From NCBI RefSeq assembly GCF_000003855.2, contig NW_003101678.1:2638803-2702802 (forward strand): 64,000 bases of DNA. Reading direction: 5' to 3'. Positions 1 to 10,428 of this stretch are shown here, piece by piece; the stretch's first letter is position 1, and every line of letters begins with the position of its first letter. A model generated the notes under the pieces. It was not told where the DNA came from and searched no databases. It worked only from the letters and a program-made list of their open reading frames with translations. This DNA comes from Blastomyces gilchristii SLH14081. Its lineage: Eukaryota > Ascomycota > Eurotiomycetes > Onygenales > Ajellomycetaceae. The position numbers and the translations under genes were made by a program.

Positions 1-505
1 TTTATATACAGTTATTATATAATCTGTATCAGAGATATATATAGAAAATAAATCTTTATTATTAGAATAAATAATTACAGTAATTCTCTATTTTTATATT
101 ATAAAAATAAGTTATTCTTATTTCTTTCTTCTCTCTTTTCTCTTCTTCAAATCATCACTAATTTCAAGCTGATATGAAAACTATTAAAACACTCTTAGAA
201 ATTTTTAAATTAAAGAGTATAGACTAATCAAATTTTTAATAAATATAGTAGAAATTAAATTATCTTCTATAATAATTAATTACTTATTCTCTCTTAATAA
301 AATAGTAGTTATATTCTCTCTTCTCTTTAAATGAATATAATGTAAGAAAAGTAAGTATTATATCAGATTATAATAATTAACACAGTCTCAGTATACAGAG
401 CTATATATACACAGTGTATACTGAATTAAGAAGCTGTGTGAGTTATATATCAGTATCAGTATCTTAATAAGAGCTGTGTAGTGTGAGAAAGCTGTAACTC
501 TTATT
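1..505. repeat. AT-rich RIP-like island, left part
   Basis: Very AT-rich sequence full of TA and TT/AA steps; I see no CpG dinucleotide in it and no coding frame of note. This is what repeat-induced point mutation leaves behind in ascomycete repeats. The original element cannot be recognised. It continues after the SINE insertion at 506-884. The island starts before the window. Confidence 0.7.
490..505. repeat. Target-site duplication, left copy
   Basis: AGCTGTAACTCTTATT here is repeated exactly at 885-900. The two 16-bp copies bracket the tRNA-like element, as expected for LINE-mobilised SINE insertion. Confidence 0.85.
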
Positions 506-884
506 ATTATTATATTATTATTATTATTATTCTTTCATTATACTCATATGCAAGCGGAGCTTATGATGAGTTCTTGCATGATGTTAAATACAGGTCAAGT
601 GTTGGTTATACAGGAGGAAATACAGGTGTTGAGATCACGCCAAGATAACAAGAACATAGGAAAATACAAAGAAGTGACAATTAGATACATGCAATAATAA
701 CTTCCCAGCCCAGGAACATAGAGTGATTCATTGAAGTGATTTGTACACCTCTGTATTTATTAGAAACCTGAGGTGCTTGAGTTCCGGATTTAATGTATTC
801 TCTGCGGGTTTCGAACCCACGCGCCTTGGTTTCCCACGCCAAGGCGCTACCAGGTGGCCGCATTAACCATTCGGCCACCAGGGC
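506..884 (-). mobile_element. tRNA-derived SINE (Ser-type head)
   Basis: On the minus strand the element starts with a tRNA-Ser-like head. It has an A box TGGCCGAATGG (complement of 867-877) and a B box GGTTCGAAACC (complement of 807-817) about 50 nt apart. The acceptor arm cannot close, because GCCCTGG at the 5' side has no partner after the T arm, so it is not a working tRNA. A tRNA-unrelated body of about 250 nt follows, then an (AAT)n tail (complement of about 506-531). Exact 16-bp direct repeats flank it. Its base composition is balanced and contains CpG, unlike the surrounding AT-rich DNA. That suggests it inserted after the host repeat decayed, or was too short to be mutated. No other full copy is seen in this window. 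Confidence 0.82.
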
Positions 885-1760
885 AGCTGTAACTCTTATT
901 TCTATATATAAAGAGTGAATTACTGAAGTAAGTATATATATATTATATAAAAATAACACTTTTTAATAATACTCAGTTTCTAATATTATAAAAATAGAGT
1001 CTCTCTGTAAGATTCATTTTTATCAGAAGTTAAGAGATTTTATATTTCTCAAGATTATCTTTATATATCTTATCTATGAAATTAATAAGAGAAATCATTA
1101 ATTTCAGTATTCTATTCTTAATATTATTCAAGTAATAGCAGAGTTCACTCTGATCACACTTTTTAAGTGTATATTTTCTAATTATTCATATTTATACAGA
1201 TATATACTAATTATTTATTAAATAATATAGATAATAACTTATTACAGCTGTATTACTCTTACTATAAAAAATATATAATTAATAATAAATATTATAAAGA
1301 CTCTGAAAAGTAAGTCTTTTACTATAACTTTACAATCTTAATTTTTTTTATTTTTTATTTTTATTTTTTTCTTTCTCTTTTTTTTTTTATTATTATAATT
1401 TTTTCTTGTTTTTATTTTATTTTTTATTTTTTTATTTTTTTTATTTTTTATATTTTTTTTATAATTAAAATTATATAATTTATAATTTATATTCAGAAAA
1501 GTAATGATATTTAGTAATATTCTTTATTGAATTTTTAATAAATAAGTACTATATTATAATATTATATAAGTGAGAAATGATTTTATAATCTTATTCAATA
1601 TCATTCTTAATAATAAGATCAGAATGAAAATGTGACTAAGAATTTAAATATATTCTTTATCTAAGACTAGATTTTTATTTGAAAAGTGAATCTGAGATCT
1701 TTAATATTTGAAATAACATGATTTAGAATTAATATAATGAATATAAATCATGATCAGAAG
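885..1760. repeat. AT-rich RIP-like island, right part
   Basis: Starts with the right copy of the 16-bp duplication (885-900). The rest is extremely AT-rich with long T tracts around 1330-1460 and no CpG until about 1810. No frame looks coding. It is probably the rest of the repeat into which the SINE inserted. Confidence 0.7.
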
Positions 1761-2200
1761 TAATGCTTTTAGGCAACATGATAACTGTAAAGTTTGATCC
1801 TGGTCTCAGACACGGTCACACGGTCAGTCTAGTCTCACCTTAGATAGATTACACACAATAACGTTATTCTCCAAGATAATATGTACACTCACGAAACTTT
1901 TATTCCTCTCACGTACTGTGAGCACGACTTTCTCCCCCGCCACGGGCATCACGATATAGAATTCTCCGGAGTAAGCACTCCACGCATTGATTATTGATGT
2001 AGGCAGTGAGACCAGCCATATGAATAAATTAGATACGCACAGAGAGCAGAAGTAGATTATAGTTATTCCACAGCAGCATGGGGAATAAATAATGCATGCT
2101 CTACATGGGCCACGCCTGTGAGGAAGGATGCAGTTATTCGTTGAACATGATCATCTGGGCCATGTAGAATCCTCAAGCGTCGAACACCCCATCAGAAATG
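1761..2200. other. Intergenic transition zone
   Basis: Composition returns to balanced after the AT-rich island. I see no open frame, repeat or RNA gene before the tRNA at 2201. Confidence 0.6.
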
Positions 2201-2308
2201 GGCGCGATGGCGGAGTGGTTAACGCGAGAGACTAGAACTGACGACGAATGTCTTTAACTATCTTATCTCTTCCCTTCGGGGGCGTAGGTTCGAATCCTGC
2301 TCGCGTCG
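2201..2308 (+). tRNA. tRNA-Ser(AGA) with 27-nt intron
   Basis: Class II tRNA. Acceptor GGCGCGA (2201-2207) pairs with TCGCGTC (2301-2307, with one G-U pair); discriminator G at 2308. The D arm holds the A box TGGCGGAGTGG. The anticodon stem is AGAGA (2227-2231) with TCTCT (2266-2270), and the anticodon is AGA at 2234-2236, read as IGA. An intron at 2238-2264 lies one base 3' of the anticodon, the canonical place. The long variable arm CCCTTCGGG and the B box GGTTCGAATCC are present. A T6 Pol III terminator follows at 2312-2317. Confidence 0.95.
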
Positions 2309-3981
2309 ATATTTTTTCGTTCTTTTTCTTCTTTTTCTACTAAATTTTTCTTATTTTATACTGTTTCCAAGCGCTCCTCTCACTACTCTCTCTGGTTTCC
2401 CATTTGCTATATATATATTTTTTCAAGGGAACAACTCGTTTCCATCCTTCCCGGAGGCAGCCGTGTTTGTCACAGACAAGACGCTAGCCTTGCAAAATCT
2501 TGCTTGAGGCGCATGAGTGATGAAATAATGGCTGAATCACAGCAGGGCTTACCAACCTTGGAAGTGTCGGCTTGCCTCTGATCCCTGGTCCGGACGGATC
2601 CACTGGCGCATGGCTGACAGCCAAATTATGCATGATGTCGGTGACAACTCATAAATTTGTGCTGAAGGCAGATTCATTCCTCAGTAAGCCGTAGTTACTT
2701 TTGAAAAAAAAAGAGAATTGCACTGGGCAAGTAGCTGGCATCCCTCATATTCGCCAATAATAGTGACACCCGGGCTGCCGGAATCTTGCTAGAAATCCTG
2801 GAAAATATCTTCAAATTCCAGCATGCCCCAGATGCCACTGGATTCGAATTAAGTCGTGGTTTTGTGGAGGGCGGCGGATGGCAAAAGGCGTTAAGGCTGT
2901 CAGGCAAACGGGCGGCGACTGTTATTAGAAAGAATACAGCCTGTAACTAATAATATGAGAGCTTGTCCAGTTGTCATCCCCGTTCGCCGCGCCGTATTCG
3001 GTGTCGGCTCGCCATCGAAGTTCATCCTCCGATCATCCATCGTACTCGGCTAGTTTAGACTCCGCCCTCGACCTAAAAGCCTTGTCTCTCTCTAATATTC
3101 CGCCGCCTGCCTTTTTTTTGGTCTCATGGCGGAGGCTGGGCAGTGGGCAGGATTATTATATATATCACCGCTTGTTTAGGTTATAATTAAAACTGTGTGT
3201 AAGTAGGTTGACAATATTCCCATATTCCTTGATTTCCCTTCTTAACTTCTTTCTCTTGTCATGTTTTATTATTATTAGCAAAAAAGGATCTCCTTTTCTC
3301 AACTAGATCAGTGTTCCAAATTCTCCGCCTGCAAGCTCTAAAGACTAGATAAGAGCTCCTTCGAAGTTAATATTAATCCCCCACGAAGCCCATAAGGTAC
3401 TTTTTTTGCTCGTATGGCGGCGCGGGGCACCCACAGCTTGTCCCGCCTTACACAAGAACAATTAGCTACCTTCGCACTGATCCGAGCGTAGCCAACGTTA
3501 CAGAGCATAGGCCTATACCTGCGTGTTCAAAAGCACTCTACGGAGTAGAGTTTTGCAAGAAAGGCCTGAGAAGGAAGAGGCTGATATACGGCTAACCACC
3601 GCCCAGTGGCCAGGGCTGACAACTCGAAGGGTCTCCTGGTCTTAAAAGCGATCCTCGTTTGTTAGAGGATTCAGGATTGAGCTACTGTCAATTTCTCCCA
3701 CATTTGTTGTTGGATTTGTTGCTGGGTAATTTTTCGCATCCAACTACCACAGCACTTTTCCTGTGTATCATTGATTGTCAGGTGGAGGATATATACCAGC
3801 CCCGTGAAACCTCGGGAAACATCGTGGCCGTCCAGCAAGCCCTCCCGTTCCACACGGGATCCTGAAATATCCGGGGCTTCAAAGAAATTTGCTACCGTCA
3901 AACTTGCTTGGAAAATTAAATCAGCCAGTTCGATGGCCCCCTGGTAGGGGTCATCATTGCTCCCTTATTTCATTTTGAGTC
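2309..3981. other. Intergenic, no gene recognised
   Basis: Contains the tRNA terminator and balanced sequence. A roughly 70-codon open stretch without an ATG around 2740-2950 (+) has an F-box-like look but nothing to confirm it. A short hairpin, CTCTAC-GGA-GTAGAG, sits at 3536-3550. Confidence 0.5.
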
Positions 3982-5775
3982 ATGTTTGTCAATCTAGACT
4001 CGACAGCAGACGCGACGGCGGCCCATACGCACGAGTTTTCGAACCAGGAGAACTCTCCACCGACCGCCTCTCTTCTTTCGCGATCTGCTGCTGGGATTTT
4101 TCCGTTGGGCTTTGTGTCGTCTACCAAGAACCGCTGGAATTCTGGAGTTCCGCAGCCAGTGATGATCCAAACATCGACCACTACGTCGCCGCTTACAACA
4201 CCTCGTTTATCGATTGATGAAGACTATGTTCCAGCAGATCCCACTAACATTGGTCTGCATAGTCGAGCGCGGGAGGCTTCAGCTATAGATACGAAAAAGC
4301 AGCTGCAGCACCGGACAAAGTCGTCCTTTAGCTTCGCGCATCCACCACCTAGCACCCGTCGCAAACGTCTAGGACTCCGGCCCAAATTGCTACTTCAGCT
4401 GCACAGAGTATCGCACATATCCCGACCTATACCTACTATTGATGTTCTATCATCTACCATTTGTTCCGGACCTAGAAAATTCCCATGCAGATATAGGGGA
4501 AAGGACAGCCCGTCTGCGAACGACCTCCTACTCGTAACCAGCGACGCTTATGAGCAGGCTGGTGCTGAGGATGATAGGAGTGTTTCCTCCGATGACGATC
4601 CGCAGAATGACAGAGACGTGGTTGCGACAGTATGTCACCATCGCAAAGACAGTGGGAAAGCGGGCGCGATGGCAGAAATATCTCTACAGCAGGGGAGCCG
4701 TTGGGAGGTTTCCCATCTTCCCTCTGGCGGTTATGAGTTTACAGGGACTACGGAGAGTGGAGAGCAAAGATGTGCCCGTTGGGTATTACGGGGAAAGGCG
4801 GGAAGTCGTCGGGTTTCTGGATCCAGCAATGGTGCGGACAACACTTTCGACGATGGCAAGCGGTTTACATTCAGTATAATCGACCCCAACACCCGTCGAC
4901 ACCCAGTTTTAGCGTGGATGTCCCGCCAGGGAATTGATATTCTTGATAAATACCCTCTCTTTTCCGCTCAAACTCAAAGGTCATCGTCCCCAGCCTCTCC
5001 CAAAGGCCCACACTTAGCCGCCGCAACCACTCCACCGCAGACCAACGATTATAGTGATCCGCCTTTAATTGAAACCGATGATCACCTCCGTACGCTCATT
5101 GTCGTCAGTGGAGTTTGGGTTGCATTCCGAGAAGGGTGGCCTCAGACTCCCCTTTACGCAGACGTACTCCCTACAACACCGACGACTGCCGGTCCTAGAA
5201 CTTCTATTTCTTCCTCTTCACAACAACAGCAGCAGCAACAACAACAACAACGGTCACAATTAGCACAAAATTCGAGAAACGATACAGAGAAAGTAGGTAC
5301 AGTAGATGACAGCACGAGGAGTAAAAGCTTCCCGTTCACCGGGGGCCGACTACTACTGGGAGGCCCAGGTCTGATCCACCGCGCAAAGACATTAAACGAA
5401 AATTCAAAGAAATCCGCCTCTCCCCGACGAACAGTACCTCAGAGGAAGGAAAATAGACTAGTCGATGACGTGAAAGATGTCCCCAGCCATGATACGCAAA
5501 GCCCCTTGCATGCCGAAAGCTTGACAATTGCCAAGCAAACGCAAAAGAGGCGGGGGTCCAGGCGCAGATCCAGAGGTGACCGTGGACAATATCTAAGCCC
5601 AGAAAATAGCCTTCCGCCTCCTCGGTACTCCTATGGGGAAGATAGCCAGAACGATGCTTTGTCGAGTGCAGCCACTGTTTACATCGGGCAGGGTAAACCG
5701 GAGCAGCAGTCAAAAGGCAAGCGGTGGCGTAGATTAAGCAATTTGCTTGGTATGAAGGGACCGGCGGCGACTTGA
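3982..5775 (+). CDS. Uncharacterised fungal protein with polyQ tract, 597 aa
   Basis: A single open frame of 597 codons without introns; the first ATG of the frame was taken as the start. I do not recognise a named family. The N-terminal third is Ser/Thr/Pro-rich and looks disordered. Around residues 235-315 there is an ordered block with WEVSHLPSGGYEFTGT, WVLRGKAGSRR, RFTFSIIDPNTRRHPVLAWM, then a second short block near residues 370-390 (LRTLIVVSGVWVAFREGW). A run of ten glutamines (mixed CAA/CAG) lies at about residues 414-423. The C-terminal part is basic and ends with a KRWRRLSNLLGMKG motif that could be an amphipathic helix. Frame length, composition and ordered blocks support a real gene; its function is unknown. 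An upstream intron or a later ATG cannot be excluded. Confidence 0.75.
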   Translation: MFVNLDSTADATAAHTHEFSNQENSPPTASLLSRSAAGIFPLGFVSSTKNRWNSGVPQPVMIQTSTTTSPLTTPRLSIDEDYVPADPTNIGLHSRAREASAIDTKKQLQHRTKSSFSFAHPPPSTRRKRLGLRPKLLLQLHRVSHISRPIPTIDVLSSTICSGPRKFPCRYRGKDSPSANDLLLVTSDAYEQAGAEDDRSVSSDDDPQNDRDVVATVCHHRKDSGKAGAMAEISLQQGSRWEVSHLPSGGYEFTGTTESGEQRCARWVLRGKAGSRRVSGSSNGADNTFDDGKRFTFSIIDPNTRRHPVLAWMSRQGIDILDKYPLFSAQTQRSSSPASPKGPHLAAATTPPQTNDYSDPPLIETDDHLRTLIVVSGVWVAFREGWPQTPLYADVLPTTPTTAGPRTSISSSSQQQQQQQQQQRSQLAQNSRNDTEKVGTVDDSTRSKSFPFTGGRLLLGGPGLIHRAKTLNENSKKSASPRRTVPQRKENRLVDDVKDVPSHDTQSPLHAESLTIAKQTQKRRGSRRRSRGDRGQYLSPENSLPPPRYSYGEDSQNDALSSAATVYIGQGKPEQQSKGKRWRRLSNLLGMKGPAAT

Positions 5776-6381
5776 GTTTCCAAGGCGAATTTTCTGTCCC
5801 TATTTTGTATTCTGTATTTCAATGTATTTTCCGTAAACTCATCATGGCTTGTCGAGCGGTCTTTTTTTTCCCTTCTTTTTTTCTATTTGGGAGGGATCAA
5901 TGACATTAGCGTAGGGGATCTCATATCCGTTGTTTTAGTATTTTATCGTCATATATTTTAAATTCTAAACTTTTCTATCCATATCTAACCGCAAATGATC
6001 CGTACATTGGAACGTGCCTAAATGATTGTAGTGCGCAGGTCGTAATGTTTTCACAAGCTTGTATCCTAAAGAATCACACGTGATGGGGCTGACAAGATGC
6101 GGCTCTTGGCGGTTTTGCCCAAACTCGGCATATCGCATCAAACGACAACTCTGCAGATTCCCTCACTCCTTGTATTAGCTCTGTGGGATTTCTCTCCTTT
6201 CCTTGTAAATTTATCATCTCATCTATCTACGTTCGTTTGCCTCACTTGTTTGGTTTTTCTTTTTCTTTTCCCACTATCGACTCATTTCCCGTTTATCAGT
6301 TTTGTTTCCCTTGCCCAACCAAGCCCAAAGCTCAAAGCGCAAGCCAAAATCTCATATCACTGCTTGCATCTATCCTTCAAA
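5776..6381. other. Intergenic and 5' leader of the YTH gene
   Basis: Holds the 3' UTR of the polyQ gene and a pyrimidine-rich stretch (about 6150-6380) typical of a fungal promoter/leader. The YTH reading frame is open upstream to an ATG at 6097, but the translated extension is hydrophobic and pyrimidine-encoded, so it is read as leader. Confidence 0.6.
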
Positions 6382-9119
6382 ATGGCAAACAATGATACAA
6401 ACAACAAGTATCCTAATTTCGGTGCACAGTTGGATGAGAGGATATCTGAACTCAGTAACTCTCTAGTCGGGCCAGGCCATTTGTTTCAATCAAATTCCCA
6501 GTTCAGTCAACCATGGCAGGGTGCAACACCATACACACCCGGTGGAGGAGAAGTGGGTGGAGGAGCAGGGGGAGGTTGCCGTAACGACACGTCTCAGCCT
6601 CATTCATATCTCACTTATGATGGTCAACAAGATGTCCCTGCAAATAATGAGAATCAAGCAAGGTCAGATGAACTCTCTAGTGAACTAGAGCTTTTACAAA
6701 AAAAGCGTGCAGAAGCATTGGCATCAATATCCCAGAAGCGAGCTGCAAGTCGTGGGGAGAATCCTGGAAAACCAGACGTTGCACGAGGGAGCTCGGGGAC
6801 TCAGGCTTCTATGGCTCAAGGCTCAAATTCTGCCTCTAATCAACCGCAACGCGCAAAGAGATCCGCGGTTGATCAAAGTGTTGAGAGTCAAGGTAAAGGT
6901 GAAAGCTACGCTGGGAGGATGGGTGCAGTTGAACACCAAAAGTCTCATCCCGGCCAGGTAGCTTCAGCCGAGGATATTGATGGTTTGCTCGCCGAGGGTA
7001 GAGTGTCAGCAGCAGCGAATGCTTCCAAATCAACTGCTAAGGGCCACCTTAGTGGTGAATATGCTAGTACTCTCCAACGGGCTTCTATTCTTTCAGACGA
7101 AAACAGTTCTCCAGCAACAAATTCCAACGCTCACAGACATCAAAGTACACATGAACCAAGCCCCAAACTGGGATTTGATGGCCAGAAGGTCAGCTACACT
7201 CCTGCCGTAAGCGAAACAGCGGGATCAAGTGTTGCGGACAACATCGATGTTACTCCCCATAAGGATTTGAAGTCCATGTCAGGGCAATATTCGCGATCTG
7301 AGCACAAATCATATCCAGAGCGACGTGTGTATGAACCACCCAGGCCTATGGCAGACAGCCCTAATCCAAAGTCACGTGTATATGGACCACCAAGGCAACT
7401 CCCGACTCGTTCTGTTTACCGAAGCAATGGCTCACCTCCCACGTCTGACTGCAACCCGGATAGACATCCGCCTTCTGAAATGCTAGCTAGCTGGGAAGCT
7501 AATAATGAGTTCTCCAAGTTACAATCCAATGAAGTTGAAGAGCTCCGCGAATGGCTTGAGTACACTGGTTACTATGATGAAAATTATCGTCGTGGAAAGC
7601 TACATCGCTTCAAGCGACTAACTGCTTTGGAGCGTGAGAAGGAGGAGCTTATGAGAGAAGAGCTACAGGAACGTGACGCTTTGGCCAAAAGCAGCGACCG
7701 GGGTTCTTATTCAATTGCTCGCAGTCATTCCTTTGATTCGTTAGGCCATGATCCGCAGGCATCTCCTTCCATGCCTCCTCCTCGGTTCATTCCCAGGATC
7801 AACACCAAGTCTATCACACCAAAACCTGACGATACCGAAAGAGAATTAAACTCAGGAGTGTCTGATGAGCATATATCCAACCATGCCTCCTCTGGCAAAC
7901 TCTCAAAAAGACAGTTCTCTGATTTTGAAAGTGGTGCTCAGCCGCATGAAAGAGTGGAGAAAATGGTGCGGACTCAATACAACGGCAACCCAAAGGGTGT
8001 GTTACATAGCGAAGAAGGTTGGTCGCCAGCAAGAAAATCACGAATGAAGGGATTGTGCACTTGAGACAAAAACTGACAAAATATCCAGAAGCAGTCCCAA
8101 TCTTCATGAATAAAGACCGCATGAACATGATCAAAGACCATAAATCCCCTAATGGTGATAACTCCGTGCTTGGAGAAGATAAGAAGTTCACTGATCAGGC
8201 CTCTGGTAATTGGGGTAAAAACACTGATCCTTTCATTCAAAATTCTCAACAGCAACCAGATGAGGACCAGGTGGATTCACATGAAGGCCGGGGCGAATTT
8301 GCCTTTTGGCGAGGCCGTGGCCGTGGCCGTGGTCGTGGTCGTGGATTGGCTCGTGGCCGCGGACGCGGTCGCGGGGGGTTCAGTGCAGGTTCGACTCGTG
8401 GAGTTTATTCATATAGTGGAGTGAAAGGGTCTGAAGAGTTGGGCCTAGTGGTAGGAGGTGTGTTCCCTAAACAATATGAAGCCCTTCTTGGCCAATGGTT
8501 GATTTATTAACGTGTCGACTCAGACGTCAGTTACTTCTTGATCAAGTGCGTTGCATATGATATGGTCAATACAGCCAAAATTGAAGTATGCGTCATTATC
8601 CCTACCTCTTTTTATCCGAAGCTACTTGACTTATGAGTAAAAAGATGAACCTCTGACAAACTCTGGCTAGGGAACTTGGGCAACACAACTAAAAAACGTG
8701 GAGAAATTTGCTGAGGCTTTCGATAATTCTCGTCATGTGGTGCTTGTCTTTTCTGTGAACCAGAGCGGGGCATTCCAGGGTTATGTATGAAAATGAAGCC
8801 TTCGCGGACCCTCTTTAACGTAAAATCCTCAACTAACCCTTGCTTACAGGCACGGATGGACACTCGTCCCGGGGATCCAGGCGTTACGACCCCGAGTTGG
8901 TTCAAAAGACCTGGCTTGCCGCTCGGTCCACCGTTCAGAATCACCTGGTACAATACCGTGGAAACAATGTTCAAATATGTTGGACATCTTAAAAACCCTT
9001 ACAATGAAAACCACGACGTCACCTATGCCAGAGATGGTCAGGAATTAGAAGCAGATTGCGGTCGCGTTCTCTGTGGACTTCTTGATAAATCACTGGACTT
9101 CGTGTCCCCGTCAGGCTAG
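6382..9119 (+). CDS. YTH-domain RNA-binding protein with RGG tract
   Basis: Five exons: 6382-7996, 8089-8457, 8524-8585, 8671-8784, 8850-9119 (810 codons, 809 aa). The start at 6382 has a good context (CAAAATGGC). The N-terminal 530 residues are low-complexity, followed by a charged helical block (about 370-440, with EELREWLEYTGYYDENY). An Arg-Gly-rich tract (FWRGRGRGRGRGRG) lies at about 605-640. The C-terminal YTH domain starts near residue 662 with YFLIKC, then GTWATQ, VVLVFSVNQSGAFQGYARM, SWFKRPG, HLKNPYNENHDV and RDGQELE. The GxFQGxA and RDGQE signatures resemble the YTHDC1/Mmi1 group. Both cage tryptophans appear present (GTWATQ, PSWFK), but the residues after the lysine of LIK are CVAYDM, unlike metazoan readers. 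Known family role: reading m6A or other RNA motifs in the nucleus. A second in-frame donor (8018) for intron 1 would add seven residues. Confidence 0.9.
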
Positions 9120-10428
9120 CTTCGCATGGAAAGAGTCAGCGAGGAACCATGTCAAAAAGCTGACCCTGAGGAAGTTTGTAGGCCTCTTACCCGTTCCGCT
9201 GTGTACGTGTCGTGTGCATGTACCACGCGCGGGGGTTACGTTTACAATCATTCTTAAAAAATTGGTTATTTTTGCCAGTTGATGGGAAAAGGGAGGCCAA
9301 CTTTTTTTTTAACAAACCGAAAATACATTATGGTAGACTTGATCTTGATCTACCAACGGCAGCTACAGACCAATATTGAGTGCTAAGCAGCGGCCCGTTT
9401 TTCATAGCGAGGTCACAACAAATCGCCACGCATATACAACCCAATGCTCTTAATAGATTATCAAAGCCATGTATGCATGTATGTGTACACACATACATAC
9501 CACCAGCGTTCGTTTTTCATTTTTTTCTCAGCGTTCGAGTTGGTACTTACTGCCTATCTGAAAGCTCTCCAGTTTTATCTTGTAGCAGAGCAACATCAAC
9601 AACAACGCTACGTTCCATCAGCGCATGTTGAGCTTTGAGCTTTGCTAATACCTCGTCCATTCTCTTTCTATACGTGCTTTTATTTTATTTTATTTCCCTC
9701 CTTCTCACGCTACATGCTATTATATTGGACTGATCATTGGAACTTGGAAAGTCCACTTATTATACGGCATCGTAGCGAATTTGGGGGGGGGGGGGGAGAA
9801 AAATAAATTATTTTGATCAAATTGACGTATGACATTTTTTGTCCCCACGACCCCTTTGTGCATATACAGCTCATTCCCGCTTGCTATAATCCCCCCCCCC
9901 CCCCAAAAAAAAACCACAGATACACATGTCATCAAAGCTCTATACACTCAGTCAGTCACTGATCAAGAGTAGGAGATGATGGTGAGAGTGCGCCAGTAGT
10001 ATGAGAGTATATCACAGATGAGTGAGAAATGATCAGAATAATTTAAATCAAGATTAAAACATTTCTTTACCAAATATTTGAAACTTGATTTGATAGAATG
10101 AAAAGATGTTTATGTGAATTACATTATATTCAACTATAATCATGATCAAGCTTCTCTTATAGAAATAACTGGTTGGAGTTTGTTTTGTTTTTCGAGATGT
10201 AAGCCAGCATCATAAAAAACAAATTTAAAAATTAAAAATTTAAAAAAATTTAAGAAATTGAAAAGAAATAGTAGAAAAATCCCAAAGCCGAAACCATTCC
10301 TATCAACACCAAATATGAAAAATTCCAACCCAAGGGGTAAAAAGGGGGCCCGCAGATGAAAAGAAAACAGATTAAAAAACCTCTAAGTCAAACCAAAGCC
10401 TCCCAGCCTTCGCTGAACAGTTCCCCCC
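9120..10428. other. Intergenic with G14/C14 inverted tracts and small AT-rich patch
   Basis: A G14 tract (9783-9796) and a C14 tract (9891-9904) face each other 94 nt apart. From about 10020 to 10330 the sequence is AT-rich with TTTGAAA and TCATGATCA words also found near 1700-1755, perhaps a decayed relative of the first island. No gene is recognised. Confidence 0.55.
9783..9904. repeat. G14 and C14 inverted homopolymer pair
   Basis: G14 at 9783-9796 and C14 at 9891-9904 could fold into a hairpin with a 94-nt loop, or form G-quadruplex DNA separately. The flanks TTT and AAA extend the complementarity. Confidence 0.85.

Noticed and set aside
2740..2950. F-box-like open stretch (LLEILENIF) on the plus strand
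   Set aside because: About 70 codons, no ATG, a stop just upstream and no partner exon found; resemblance rests on one short motif.
6097..6381. In-frame upstream start that would add 95 residues to the YTH protein
   Set aside because: The extension is hydrophobic and pyrimidine-encoded, unlikely for a nuclear/cytosolic RNA binder. The ATG at 6382 has the better context.
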